Source: Sphingomonas sp. TZW2008
GTDB lineage: Bacteria; Pseudomonadota; Alphaproteobacteria; Sphingomonadales; Sphingomonadaceae
Length of the DNA: 64,000 nucleotides
Direction: 5' to 3'
Assembly: GCF_002117915.1 (NCBI RefSeq)
Contig: NZ_BDJB01000005.1
Span: 420,205-484,204, forward strand
Shown: piece after piece, positions 33,774 through 44,173 of the stretch
Numbering within the stretch: position 1 is the stretch's first letter
Layout: each line of letters opens with the position of its first letter
Translations under genes and position numbers: made by a program
The notes under the pieces: model-generated
The model's database searches: none
What the model saw: the letters and a program-made list of their open reading frames with translations, nothing else
Told to the model about the DNA's origin: nothing

Positions 33774-36700
33774 CTACCAGGTATCGATGTAGCGGCCCGA
33801 TCGCCGCACAGGGGTCGAAGCGAGGCCGCGCAGCAGCCAGGTGCGCGTGTCGGCGGGATCGATCACCGCGTCGATCTCAAGATATTGCGCGACCGAGACG
33901 GCCTTGCCGCGCGCGTAGGAGCTCGCCACCAGCTCGCGGTAGCGTTCGTCGCGCGCGATCGGATCGTCGATCGCCTCCAGTTCCTTGCGGTATCCCAGTC
34001 GCACCGCGCCCTCGAGCCCCATGCCGCCGAACTCCCCCGTCGGCCACGCCACCGTGAATGGTCCAGCGTGGAGCGATCCCCCCGCCATTGCCTGCGCGCC
34101 GAGCCCATAGGCCTTGCGCAGCACGACGGTGAACACCGGCACGCCGAGCGCCGCACCGACGATGAACATGCGCGACGCGCGGCGGATCGGCGCGCTCTTC
34201 TCCGCTTCCGGCCCCACCATGAATCCAGGCGTATCGCACAACGACACGATCGGCACGCCGAACGCATCGCACAGCTGGAAGAACCGCGCCGCCTTGTCCG
34301 CTCCCTCGGCGTCGACCGCACCCGAGAGGTAGCGGCAGTCGTTGGCGATCACGCCGACCGCGCGCCCGTCGAGCCGGGCGAGCCCGGTGATCATCCCCTT
34401 GGCATAGCCGCCGCGCAGTTCGATGAAGCTTCCCGTATCGAACAGTCCGTCGATTGCGCGCCGCACATCGAACACGCGCAGCCGGTCCTCAGGCACGACG
34501 TGGCGCAGCAGGCGCTGGTCGGGCGCGCTACCGCCCTGCACCCGCCCCTGGAAGAACGACAGCAGCCGACGCGCGAGATCGGTCGCTTCCGCCTCGTCTG
34601 CGGCGAGCACGTCGATGGCGCCGCTCGCCCAGTGCACGTCGACCGGCCCCACTTCCTTCGGCGAATAGACGCCGAGCCCGCCCCCCTCGATCATCGCCGG
34701 CCCACCGACGCCGATATGCGCATCGCGCGTCGCGATGGTGATGTCGCAGCTGCCGAACAGCACCGCATTGCCGGCGAAGGCATAGCCTGACGTGATCCCG
34801 ATCCGCGGCGCGACGCCCGACAGCGCGGCGAAGCTCTTGAACGTCGGCACGTCGAGCCCGGTCGCGCCGACCGAATCGACGTCGCCCGGCCGCCCGCCGC
34901 CGCCCTCGGTGTAGAAGACGATCGGCAGCTTCAGGTCACCTGCGATGCCGAGCAGGCGGTCGGTCTTGCGGTGATTGTTGTGCCCCTGCGTCCCCGCCAA
35001 CACCGTATAGTCATAGGCAAGGCCAAGGCACTTGGCCGCCTCCTCGCCGTGGTCGGCGGCGTTGACGGTACCGATCCCGCCGATCATCCCGTCGGCAGGC
35101 GTGTTGCGCATCAGATCGTCGAGGCTGCGGCGCCGGCGCTGCGCCGCGATCGTCAGCGCGCCATATTCGATGAAGCTACCCTCGTCGAACAGGTCGGCGA
35201 TATTCTCGCGCGCGGTGCGCTGGCCCGTCTTGCGGCGCCGTTCGACCGATGCCGGCCGGTTCTCGTCCAGCCCGAGCGCATGCCGCTCGCGCACCTCGGC
35301 AAGATCGGCGCGGATCAGGTCGGGATCGACGGTCGCCGCTGCCTGAACCTCACCACCGTCGTCATCCGCCGCGTTGAAGTGAAGGAACGGCGCGCCCTCG
35401 TCGATCACCTGTCCCGCCGCCGCCGCGATCGCGCGGACCACCCCGCCGCGTTGCGCAACGACCGCGTGCTGCATCTTCAGCGCCTCGATCGTGCCCACTT
35501 CGGCGCCCCTCGCGATGCGGTCGCCCACCGCCGCAATGATCTGGATGACGACGCCCGCCAGCGGCGCCGCGATCGCCTCCGCGTCCGCCGCCATGCTCTC
35601 GGTGGCTACTGGCGGCGCCAGGGTGGCGATATTCTCGTCGAACCAGCGCGTGTTGACCTCGCCCGTTGCCACCTCCGCGCGATCGAGGAGCGTCGCGAGC
35701 AGCGGCAGGTTCGTCGCCATTCCGGCGATGCGATACTCCGCCACCGCGCGCCGTGCGCGCGCGAGCGTCGTCGCCCAATCGGGCCCGTGCACGATCAGCT
35801 TGGCGACCAGCGGATCGAAGCGCGGGTTCGCCGCTGTGCCGATCGCGATCGCGCTGTCGATCCGTATCCCAGGCCCACCCGGCGAGTCGAGCCGCGACAC
35901 CGCACCGCCGACAGCCCGCGCTACGCCGTCGGGTCCGATCGTTTCGGCGTTGACGCGCATCTGCACCGCCACCCCGCGCGCCGCGGGCGAGGCCGGCGGC
36001 AGCGGCGCGCCCATCGCGAGCCGCAGTTGCAACGCCACGAGATCGATCCCGTACACCTCTTCGGTGACGGTATGTTCGACCTGGAGGCGCGGATTGATCT
36101 CGAGAAACGCGAACGCCTCCGCGTCGTCGGCGGCGCGGGTGCGATCGACGAGGAACTCCGCGGTCGCGAGCCCGACGTAGCCTGTGTCCTCGAGCAGCCG
36201 CAGCGCCGCCTCCTCGATCCGCCCGCGCAGTGCATCATCCAAAGTGTGCGCCGGAGCGATCTCGATCACCTTCTGGTGCCGCCGCTGCACCGTGCAGTCG
36301 CGCGTACCGAACGCGACGATCCGCCCCGCTGCATCGCCCGCCAGCTGCACCTCGATATGCTTGGCATCAGGAATGTAGCGCTCGACGATCACGTCGTCCG
36401 ATCCGAACGCCGCCAGCGCCTCTGCGCCGGCCGCTGCGATCTGCGCGGGCAGCGTCACGCGATCGGTCACCACACGGATGCCACGGCCGCCGCCCCCCGC
36501 CACCGCCTTGACGATGACCGCCCCGGCCGCTGCGTCGCCTTCGGCTAGCACCGGTACCCCGGCCCCGGCTGCGTGGCGCTTCGCGGCCGCCTTGTCGCCG
36601 AACAGCGCCAGCAAGCGCGCGTCGGGCCCGACGAACGTCAGCCCGGCCGCCGCACATGCCGCGGCGAAGTCGGCGTTCTCGCTAAGGAAGCCGTAGCCGG

Positions 36701-36920
36701 GATGCACCGCATCGCACCCCGCGTCACGCGCCGTCGCGACAATGGCCGCGATGTCGAGATACGCCGCCGGCCCCTCACCCGCCAACGCGATCGCGCGATC
36801 GGCGGCTGCGACGTGCAGCGCGTCGGCATCGTCGGCGGAATGGATCGCGACGGTCTCGATGCCCAGCGCAGAGGCAGTGCGCGCGATGCGGATCGCGATT
36901 TCGCCGCGGTTGGCGATCAA
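33774..36920 (-). CDS. Single-chain biotin-dependent acyl-CoA carboxylase
   Basis: All three parts of a biotin carboxylase system are in one 1048-residue chain. The biotin carboxylase comes first: IANRGEIAIRIARTASALG, ATP-grasp loop AVAGGGGRGIRVV and FLEINPRLQVEHTVTEEV. Next is a biotinyl domain with IEALKMQHAVV (the Lys acceptor). The carboxyltransferase follows: ARENIADLFDEGSFIEYGAL and, later, IVSLCDTPGFMVGPEAE. It resembles long-chain acyl-CoA carboxylases rather than split acetyl/propionyl-CoA carboxylases; the substrate is not known. TTG at 36920 is the first usual start codon, but an in-frame ATT at 36932 with GGAGAGG upstream would give the family-typical IRSLLIANRGE beginning. It is transcribed with the GST. 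Confidence 0.9.
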   Translation of the reverse strand: MIANRGEIAIRIARTASALGIETVAIHSADDADALHVAAADRAIALAGEGPAAYLDIAAIVATARDAGCDAVHPGYGFLSENADFAAACAAAGLTFVGPDARLLALFGDKAAAKRHAAGAGVPVLAEGDAAAGAVIVKAVAGGGGRGIRVVTDRVTLPAQIAAAGAEALAAFGSDDVIVERYIPDAKHIEVQLAGDAAGRIVAFGTRDCTVQRRHQKVIEIAPAHTLDDALRGRIEEAALRLLEDTGYVGLATAEFLVDRTRAADDAEAFAFLEINPRLQVEHTVTEEVYGIDLVALQLRLAMGAPLPPASPAARGVAVQMRVNAETIGPDGVARAVGGAVSRLDSPGGPGIRIDSAIAIGTAANPRFDPLVAKLIVHGPDWATTLARARRAVAEYRIAGMATNLPLLATLLDRAEVATGEVNTRWFDENIATLAPPVATESMAADAEAIAAPLAGVVIQIIAAVGDRIARGAEVGTIEALKMQHAVVAQRGGVVRAIAAAAGQVIDEGAPFLHFNAADDDGGEVQAAATVDPDLIRADLAEVRERHALGLDENRPASVERRRKTGQRTARENIADLFDEGSFIEYGALTIAAQRRRRSLDDLMRNTPADGMIGGIGTVNAADHGEEAAKCLGLAYDYTVLAGTQGHNNHRKTDRLLGIAGDLKLPIVFYTEGGGGRPGDVDSVGATGLDVPTFKSFAALSGVAPRIGITSGYAFAGNAVLFGSCDITIATRDAHIGVGGPAMIEGGGLGVYSPKEVGPVDVHWASGAIDVLAADEAEATDLARRLLSFFQGRVQGGSAPDQRLLRHVVPEDRLRVFDVRRAIDGLFDTGSFIELRGGYAKGMITGLARLDGRAVGVIANDCRYLSGAVDAEGADKAARFFQLCDAFGVPIVSLCDTPGFMVGPEAEKSAPIRRASRMFIVGAALGVPVFTVVLRKAYGLGAQAMAGGSLHAGPFTVAWPTGEFGGMGLEGAVRLGYRKELEAIDDPIARDERYRELVASSYARGKAVSVAQYLEIDAVIDPADTRTWLLRGLASTPVRRSGRYIDTW

Positions 36921-37041
36921 CAGGCTTCGAATGGCCCCTCTCCTTTCATCGTCCTTTCGAGCCGATCACCCCTTTGCATCAACTCTTTTTTGCTGGCACG
37001 CCGTCGCATAGCCGAGCCGACGGCGGGGGGATCGACGAGAC

Positions 37042-38367
37042 ATGCTACCGGAAACAACCGCCACCCCGCGCATGCCGCTGCCATGGTATCGGCAGCTCTA
37101 CGTCCAGGTGCTGATCGCGATCGCGCTCGGTGTCGCGATCGGCCACTTCTTTCCCGATGCCGGCGCCACGCTGAAGCCGCTGGGCGATGGCTTCATCAAG
37201 CTCGTCAAGATGATCATCGCGCCGGTCATTTTCCTCACCATCGTCACCGGCATCGCCGGGATGCGCGATCTCGCCCGCGTCGGCCGCGTCGCCGCCAAGG
37301 CGTTCGGCTATTTCCTGTTCTTCTCCACGCTCGCGCTCATCGTCGGACTGATCGTTGCCAACGTCGTGCGGCCGGGCGCGGGGCTCAACATCGATCCAGC
37401 AACGCTCGATGCCGGCGCCGTATCGGGCTATGCCGCGAAGGCGCACGAAACGACGCTGACCGGCTTCCTGCTGTCGGTCATCCCGGACACGTTCGTCTCC
37501 GCGCTCACCGCCGGCAACATCCTCCAGGTGCTGTTCGTCGCGATACTGTTCGGCATTGCGCTCGCCTCGATCGGAGATCGGGGAGACCGTATCGTATCGG
37601 TGCTCGAGGATATCTCGATCGCGGTGTTCAAGCTCGTCTCGATCCTGATGCGCGCGGCGCCGATCGGCGCGTTCGGCGCAATGGCATTCACCATCGCTAC
37701 CTATGGCGTCGGCACGCTCGCCAACCTCGCCGGGCTCGTCGCGACCTTCTATCTCACTTCGCTGCTGTTCGTCTTGCTCGTACTTGGAACGGTCGCCTGG
37801 ATGTGCGGCTTCTCGATCCTGCGCCTCATCGTCTATCTGAAGGCCGAGCTGCTACTCGTCCTCGGCACATCATCGTCCGAGGCGGCACTGCCGGCGCTGA
37901 TCGAGAAGATGCAGCGCGCCGGCGCGCCGAAATCCATCGTCGGGCTCGTCGTGCCGGCGGGCTATTCGTTCAACCTCGACGGCACCAACATCTACATGAC
38001 GCTCGCGGCGCTGTTCATCGCGCAGGCGACCAACACCGATCTGTCGCTTGGCGATCAGCTGCTGCTCCTTGCCGTCGCGATGCTATCGTCGAAAGGGGCG
38101 GCCGGCGTCACGGGCGCGGGCTTCATCACGCTCGCCGCGACGCTGTCGATCGTGCCCGCGGTTCCCGTCGCCGGCATGGCGCTGATCCTCGGCGTCGACC
38201 GCTTCATGTCCGAATGCCGCAGCCTCACCAACTTCGTCGGCAATGCGGTCGCGACGCTCGTCGTTGCACGCTGGGAGGGGGAGCTCGACCGCGCGCAGCT
38301 CGACGCCGCGCTCGCCGGGCGGCTGCCGCCGATCGAGAACCTGCCCGATGGCGAGGTCGCACCATGA
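37042..38367 (+). CDS. dctA: C4-dicarboxylate transporter (DctA, DAACS family)
   Basis: Polytopic 441-residue protein with the conserved serine-rich hairpin [19 protein letters not shown] and the substrate/sodium region [19 protein letters not shown], followed by [21 protein letters not shown] sequence. This is the DctA/GltP fold that imports succinate, fumarate and malate with cations. The end overlaps the next transporter gene by ATGA, so the two are coupled. It is divergent from the carboxylase, with 121 bases between them. No adjacent DctBD-type two-component pair is seen. Confidence 0.93.
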   Translation: MLPETTATPRMPLPWYRQLYVQVLIAIALGVAIGHFFPDAGATLKPLGDGFIKLVKMIIAPVIFLTIVTGIAGMRDLARVGRVAAKAFGYFLFFSTLALIVGLIVANVVRPGAGLNIDPATLDAGAVSGYAAKAHETTLTGFLLSVIPDTFVSALTAGNILQVLFVAILFGIALASIGDRGDRIVSVLEDISIAVFKLVSILMRAAPIGAFGAMAFTIATYGVGTLANLAGLVATFYLTSLLFVLLVLGTVAWMCGFSILRLIVYLKAELLLVLGTSSSEAALPALIEKMQRAGAPKSIVGLVVPAGYSFNLDGTNIYMTLAALFIAQATNTDLSLGDQLLLLAVAMLSSKGAAGVTGAGFITLAATLSIVPAVPVAGMALILGVDRFMSECRSLTNFVGNAVATLVVARWEGELDRAQLDAALAGRLPPIENLPDGEVAP

Positions 38368-39623
38368 ACCCGCGGCTCAAGTCGATCGTCGGCGGATCGA
38401 CCGGCAATCTCGTCGAATGGTACGATTGGTACGCCTATTCGGCGTTCACCTTATATTTCGCGCCGCATTTCTTTCCTGAAGGCGATCGCACCGCGCAGCT
38501 GCTCAGCGCCGCCGCGGTCTTCGCGGTGGGCTTCGTGATGCGCCCAATCGGGGCGTGGATCATGGGCATCTATGCCGATCGCCGCGGCCGCAAGGCGGGG
38601 CTGACGCTGTCGGTGACGTTGATGTGCGCGGGCTCGTTCCTGATCGCGGTCACGCCGGGGTACGAGACGATCGGCGTCCTCGCCCCCGCGCTGCTGGTCG
38701 TCGCGCGACTGATGCAGGGATTGTCGGTCGGCGGCGAATATGGCGCGAGCGCGACCTATCTATCCGAAATGGCGGGCAGGCAGCACCGCGGGTTCTTCTC
38801 GAGCTTCCAGTACGTCACGCTGATCGCGGGGCAACTCGTCGCGCTGCTTGTCCTGCTGTTGCTGCAATCGACGATGAGCGAGGCGGCACTCGACGCCTGG
38901 GGCTGGCGCATCCCTTTCGCGATCGGTGGCGTGCTCGCGATCGTCGTGTTCCGCATCCGCCGTGGGCTCGCCGAGACGGAGAGCTTCAAGCGCGCCGAGG
39001 GGCCCAAGTCGGGGTTCTGGACGCTGGTGACGCAGCACCCGCGCGAGACGGCGACGGTCATGCTGCTCACCGCCGGCGGCACGCTCGCCTTCTATGCGTA
39101 CTCGATCTACATGCAGAAGTTCCTGGTCAACACCAGCGGGTTCGATCGCGCAATGGCGAGCCGCATCAACGCCGCGACGCTGTTCGTCTTCATGTGCCTC
39201 CAGCCGCTCGCCGGGGCGCTGAGCGACCGCATCGGGCGCAAGCCGCTGATGGTTGGCTTCGGTATTCTTGGCTGCCTCGCGACCTATCCGATCTTCGCCA
39301 CGCTGGAAACGGTGAGAAGCCCCCTCGCCGCGGGCCTGCTCGTGATGGCGGCGCTGGTGATCGTCACCGGCTACACCTCGATCAACGCGGTGGTGAAGGC
39401 GGAGCTGTTTCCCGCCAATATCCGCGCGCTCGGCGTCGCGCTGCCCTATGCGCTCGCCAACACTCTGTTCGGCGGCACCGCGGAATATGTAGCGCTGCGC
39501 TTCAAGGACGCGGGGTGGGAGCGCGGCTTCTACTGGTATGTCACGGCGATGATCGGCGTGTCGCTCTTCGTCTACCTGCGCATGCGCGACACGCGCGCGA
39601 CGAGCCGCATCAGTGACGATTAG
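38364..39623 (+). CDS. MFS metabolite:H+ symporter (alpha-ketoglutarate/KgtP-like)
   Basis: The 419-residue protein begins [20 protein letters not shown], the start signature of the MHS family (KgtP, ShiA, ProP). It carries the loop motif [35 protein letters not shown] and a second RRG-type loop ([13 protein letters not shown]). Twelve membrane segments fit. Close resemblance to KgtP suggests dicarboxylate or 2-oxoglutarate uptake, consistent with coupling to dctA through ATGA. The exact substrate is inferred. A much longer open frame runs upstream from 36573, but its first part is only an alternative reading of the dctA region. Confidence 0.88.
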   Translation: MNPRLKSIVGGSTGNLVEWYDWYAYSAFTLYFAPHFFPEGDRTAQLLSAAAVFAVGFVMRPIGAWIMGIYADRRGRKAGLTLSVTLMCAGSFLIAVTPGYETIGVLAPALLVVARLMQGLSVGGEYGASATYLSEMAGRQHRGFFSSFQYVTLIAGQLVALLVLLLLQSTMSEAALDAWGWRIPFAIGGVLAIVVFRIRRGLAETESFKRAEGPKSGFWTLVTQHPRETATVMLLTAGGTLAFYAYSIYMQKFLVNTSGFDRAMASRINAATLFVFMCLQPLAGALSDRIGRKPLMVGFGILGCLATYPIFATLETVRSPLAAGLLVMAALVIVTGYTSINAVVKAELFPANIRALGVALPYALANTLFGGTAEYVALRFKDAGWERGFYWYVTAMIGVSLFVYLRMRDTRATSRISDD

Positions 39624-39635
39624 CGGCCGACAGAC

Positions 39636-40175
39636 TTACGGCCGCGGCGCCAGCGCCGGCACGCCGCGCGCCGCCTCGCGCGGCTCGATCCCCGGCCGAG
39701 CACCCGCCGCCAACGTCTCGTCGCCGCGCGCCACCCGCGCCGCGCGCTGGATCGCCTCCACCAGCCGCGGATAGACGCCGCAGCGGCACAGATTAGTGAT
39801 CGACTGGCGGATTTTCGCCTCCGAAGGATCGCGATCGTTCTTGATCAGCACCGCTGCCGCCATGACGATGCCGGGGATGCAATAGCCGCACTGAACGACA
39901 TTCTCCGCCAGCATCGCAAGCTGCACCGGATGCGCGCGATCGCGCGACAGCCCCTCGATCGTCGTCACGAAGCTGCCCTCGACCGACGCGATCGTCACCT
40001 GGCACGATCGCACCGCACGTCCGTCGACGTCGACGGTGCACGCCCCGCACGCCCCCGTGCCGCAGCCGTACTTCGCGCCCGTCAGGTTCGACGCATCGCG
40101 CAGCGCCCACAGCAGCGGGGTGGCGGGGTCGAGGCGATATTCGATCGCCTCGTTGTTCACCGTCAGCTTCGTCAT
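39636..40175 (-). CDS. Orphan [2Fe-2S] subunit of a molybdenum hydroxylase (IorA-like)
   Basis: Two [2Fe-2S] clusters are encoded: KYGCGTGACGACTVDVDG in the plant-ferredoxin-like half, and VQCGYCIPGIVMAA plus NLCRCGVYPRLVEAI in the helical half. That is the small subunit of isoquinoline 1-oxidoreductase/aldehyde oxidase-type enzymes, whose large molybdopterin subunit is normally adjacent. None is seen here: the next gene downstream is an opposing transporter and the upstream gene is a racemase-like enzyme. The 30-residue C-terminal tail is rich in Arg/Ala/Pro. It probably works with a large subunit encoded elsewhere. Confidence 0.88.
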   Translation of the reverse strand: MTKLTVNNEAIEYRLDPATPLLWALRDASNLTGAKYGCGTGACGACTVDVDGRAVRSCQVTIASVEGSFVTTIEGLSRDRAHPVQLAMLAENVVQCGYCIPGIVMAAAVLIKNDRDPSEAKIRQSITNLCRCGVYPRLVEAIQRAARVARGDETLAAGARPGIEPREAARGVPALAPRP

Positions 40176-40182
40176 CTAGCGC

Positions 40183-41304
40183 TCAATAGCCGAGCGCGGC
40201 GACCTCCGCATCATCGAAGCCCAGGCTGCGCAGCACGCCCGCGTCGTCGCGGTTGCCGCCCATGTCGGGCGCTACCGTGCCGCTCTTGGAGTAGCGCGGT
40301 GCCGGCGCGGGCTGCTTGATCCCGCCAGCCTCGACGAAGGTGCCGCGCGCCTTGTTGTGCGCATCGTCATACGCCTCATCGAAGCCAAGCACCGGCGCAA
40401 AGCACACGTCGTGGCCCTTGAACGCGGCGACCCAGTCGTCGCGGCTCTTCGTCTTGAACAGCTGCGTCAGCTCGTCCTTCAACGCGGGCCACTGCCGCGC
40501 GTCCATCTGCGCCGCCCATTTGTCGTCCGCGAGGCCCATCACCTTCCGGAACTCAGCGTAGAATTGCGGCTCGATCGCGCCCAGCGAGATGAACTTGCCG
40601 TCGCTCGTCTCATACGTGTCGTAGAAATGCGCCGCGGTATCGAGCAGGTTGGTGCCGCGCTCGTCGCTCCAACGGCCCATGCCGCGGAAGCCCCACATCA
40701 TGGTCATCAGCACCGCCGACCCATCGGTCATCGCCGCGTCGACCACCTGACCCTCGCCGGTCCGCGCGGCGTGGAGCAATGCTGCCAGCATGCCGTAGGC
40801 GAGGAACATCCCGCCCCCGCCGAAATCGCCGACCATGTTGATCGGCGGCGTCGGCTTCTCGCCCTTGCGGCCGAACGCGTGCAGCGCGCCCGAGATCGCG
40901 ATATAGTTGATGTCATGCCCCGGCTCGGGCGCCATCGGGCCGTACTGTCCCCAGCCGGTCATACGCCCGTAGACGAGCTTGGGATTGTCGGCGAGCAACA
41001 CGTCCGGCCCTAGGCCAAGCCGCTCCATCACGCCCGGTCGGAAACCCTCGATGATTGCATCGGCGCCCTTCACGATCTTGCGCACCGCGGCGATCGACTT
41101 CGGGTCCTTCAAGTCCATCCCAATCGACTTGCGGCTGCGCAGCAGCGGGTCCTGCTCCGCCACCGCATTACCCTGCGGCTTGCCGGGTCGATCGATGCGG
41201 ATCACCTCCGCGCCGTGATCGGCGAGCATCATGCCGGCGAACGGCCCCGGGCCGATACCGGCGAATTCGACGATGCGGATGCCGGCGAGGGGTGGCGTGC
41301 TCAC
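40183..41304 (-). CDS. CaiB/BaiF family enzyme, alpha-methylacyl-CoA racemase-like
   Basis: Family III CoA-transferase-fold protein of 373 residues. Conserved blocks are GIRIVEFAGIGPGPFAGMML, HGAEVIRIDRP, SIGMDLKDPK, GADAIIEGFRPGVMERLGLG, LVYGRMTGWGQYGP and HDINYIAISGALHAFG. The HDINY segment, with its His/Asp pair, is the signature of alpha-methylacyl-CoA racemase (AMACR/MCR). These enzymes interconvert 2-methylacyl-CoA epimers in branched lipid breakdown. The start is a GTG at 41304 with GGAGAGAG upstream; longer ATG/CTG starts give unrelated sequence. It is 85 bases downstream of the CoA-transferase gene on the same strand. Confidence 0.88.
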   Translation of the reverse strand: MSTPPLAGIRIVEFAGIGPGPFAGMMLADHGAEVIRIDRPGKPQGNAVAEQDPLLRSRKSIGMDLKDPKSIAAVRKIVKGADAIIEGFRPGVMERLGLGPDVLLADNPKLVYGRMTGWGQYGPMAPEPGHDINYIAISGALHAFGRKGEKPTPPINMVGDFGGGGMFLAYGMLAALLHAARTGEGQVVDAAMTDGSAVLMTMMWGFRGMGRWSDERGTNLLDTAAHFYDTYETSDGKFISLGAIEPQFYAEFRKVMGLADDKWAAQMDARQWPALKDELTQLFKTKSRDDWVAAFKGHDVCFAPVLGFDEAYDDAHNKARGTFVEAGGIKQPAPAPRYSKSGTVAPDMGGNRDDAGVLRSLGFDDAEVAALGY

Positions 41305-41389
41305 GGATGCTCTCTCCTGGTTACGTTTCCGGCAGGAGGTATCGCGCTGCGGCAGGGAGCACAACAAAAGTTATGGCGGGGCGTGTCGC

Positions 41390-42499
41390 CTAACGTGTGA
41401 GAGGCGGTGCGCCGCGGTCGAGGGATAGATCAGCGTTTGAAAACTGGATTGGCGTCCGCAACCCGGCGATCGGCCGCATTGCATTCGGCGCCAGCACCAT
41501 CCCGCGCGCGGCGACCTGCGGATCGTTCAACGCCTGCGCCACCGTATTGATTGGCCCCGCCGGCACGCCCGCGGCTTCGAGCCGCGCGAGCAGATCGTCG
41601 CGATCGAACTGCCGACAGCGTTCCTCGATCAGCGCGAACAGCGCGTCGCGATGCTCGATCCGCCCGGCATTGCTGTCCCACCGCGCATCGGGCGCGATCC
41701 CGACGATGCCGGCGAAGCGGTGATATTGCGCGTCGTTCCCCACCGCCAGAATGAACCAGCCATCGCGCGTCGGAAACACCGCATAGGGGCTGACGTTCGC
41801 GTGCGCGTTGCCCATCCGCGGCGGGTTCTCACCGCTTGCGAAATAGTTCGCCGCCTGGTTGGCGAGCACGCCAACCATCGTGTCGAGCAAGGCACAGTCG
41901 ACCTGCTGCCCCCTGCCCGTCCGCGACCGCATCAACAGCGCCGCCTGGATGCCGATCGCCGCGTACAGCCCGGTCATGATGTCAGCGAAAGCAACGCCGA
42001 TCTTCTGCGGTGCGCCGTTCGGCTCGCCGGTCAGCGACATGATCCCGCCCATTCCCTGGACGATGAAATCGTAGCCGGCGCGCGCGGCATAGGGCCCGTC
42101 CTGTCCGAAGCCGGTGATCGAGCAATAGACGAGCCGCGGATGCTCGGCCGCCAGGCTCGCGTAATCGAGGCCGTATTTGGCCAGTCCACCGACCTTGAAG
42201 TTCTCGATCACGACATCGGCGTCCGTGATCAGCGCCTTCACCTGGGCGACATCGTCTGGATTGGTGAAATCCGCGACCATGCCGGTCTTGCCGCGATTGC
42301 AGGCGTGATAATAAGCCGCGGCGCGCTCGCCGTCGTGATCGACGAACGGGGGCCCCCAGGTACGCGTATCGTCGCCCGCGGGGCTTTCGACCTTGATCAC
42401 CTCGGCGCCGAGATCGGCGAGGATCTGCCCTGCCCACGGCCCCGCCAGGATGCGCGCGAGCTCGACGACCTTGATGCCGCGCAGCGGAGTCTCACGCAT
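41390..42499 (-). CDS. Family III CoA-transferase, probable glutarate/succinyl-CoA transferase
   Basis: The 369-residue protein starts [20 protein letters not shown] and has [40 protein letters not shown] (with the catalytic Asp context D-x-I-x-ENF), [15 protein letters not shown] and [17 protein letters not shown]. It is three bases downstream of a glutaryl-CoA dehydrogenase-type gene. This arrangement and sequence style match succinyl-CoA:glutarate CoA-transferase, which activates glutarate for the dehydrogenase. The substrate is inferred from neighbourhood. It is the second of two family III enzymes in the cluster. Confidence 0.88.
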   Translation of the reverse strand: MRETPLRGIKVVELARILAGPWAGQILADLGAEVIKVESPAGDDTRTWGPPFVDHDGERAAAYYHACNRGKTGMVADFTNPDDVAQVKALITDADVVIENFKVGGLAKYGLDYASLAAEHPRLVYCSITGFGQDGPYAARAGYDFIVQGMGGIMSLTGEPNGAPQKIGVAFADIMTGLYAAIGIQAALLMRSRTGRGQQVDCALLDTMVGVLANQAANYFASGENPPRMGNAHANVSPYAVFPTRDGWFILAVGNDAQYHRFAGIVGIAPDARWDSNAGRIEHRDALFALIEERCRQFDRDDLLARLEAAGVPAGPINTVAQALNDPQVAARGMVLAPNAMRPIAGLRTPIQFSNADLSLDRGAPPLTR

Positions 42500-42502
42500 G
42501 GC

Positions 42503-43687
<1,185 letters not shown>

Positions 43688-43724
43688 AATCTACTCCGCT
43701 TCCATGGTGGGCAAACCGCCCCCT

Positions 43725-43797
43725 CTCCCGCTCGGGCTGAGCCTGTCGAAGCCCATGCCCGAAGCACGCCCTTCGACAGACTTAGAGCGAACGGGAG
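43725..43797. repeat. REP-type palindromic repeat (CTGTCGAAG class)
   Basis: Between gcdH and the DUF6285-like gene lies an imperfect palindrome with CTGTCGAAG at 43743-43751 facing CTTCGACAG at 43771-43779, and CTCCCG/CGGGAG at the ends (43725-43730 and 43792-43797). GGCTGAGCCTGTCGAAGCCC belongs to the intergenic repeat families common in sphingomonads and other proteobacteria. It lies between same-strand genes and may terminate or stabilise transcripts. Confidence 0.7.
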
Positions 43798-43828
43798 TTT
43801 GTGCAGCGGCTATAGCGGCTGGCGCGTG

Positions 43829-44173
43829 TCAGCCAAGCGTGTGCGCGTATTTCGGCTGGTCGATCGCGATCGTGTCGAGCGCGGTCGCCTTGAGGTGCGC
43901 GATCAGCGCCGGGTCATCGGGCGCGATCGCGCCTGAGCGGATCGCCTCCACCAACGCCGCGTCGAGTTCGTCGCGGGTGCCGTCACGTCCGAGCAGGTCG
44001 CGCATCCGCTCCACCGCGTGCGCGTCCGCGGCGGGACTGAGTGCCATGTCGCGCGCCGCAATCTCAAGCGCATTGCGCGCGACGCGCAGCCCGAACACGC
44101 TCGCGCTGCCGTCCACCGGCAGCCACGTCGCGACGCCAGCGACCAGCTCCTGCGCCGTCGGATGAGTGATCAT
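43829..44173 (-). CDS. DUF6285-like small protein (LvaB-like) next to a kinase
   Basis: A 114-residue soluble, helical protein (MITHPTAQELVAGVATWLPV, then LRVARNALEIAARDMALSPA and IDQPKYAHTLG). This compact form, directly after an aminoglycoside-phosphotransferase-like gene with a 4-base ATGA overlap, resembles the small LvaB-type/DUF6285 partner that accompanies LvaA-type acyl-CoA kinases. In the known lva system LvaB is needed for full kinase activity. The identification is from size, position and general sequence, with no catalytic motif visible. The ATG at 44173 overlaps the kinase stop; longer frames are read-through of the kinase. Confidence 0.65.
   Translation of the reverse strand: MITHPTAQELVAGVATWLPVDGSASVFGLRVARNALEIAARDMALSPAADAHAVERMRDLLGRDGTRDELDAALVEAIRSGAIAPDDPALIAHLKATALDTIAIDQPKYAHTLG

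Noticed and set aside
33660..36548. Two large plus-strand frames opposite the carboxylase
   Set aside because: They are antisense to a gene with unmistakable biotin carboxylase and carboxyltransferase motifs and show no domains of their own.
36573..38363. A 1016-codon plus-strand frame reading into the MHS transporter
   Set aside because: Only the part from ATG 38364 is a transporter. The earlier part is antisense to the carboxylase and an alternative frame of dctA.
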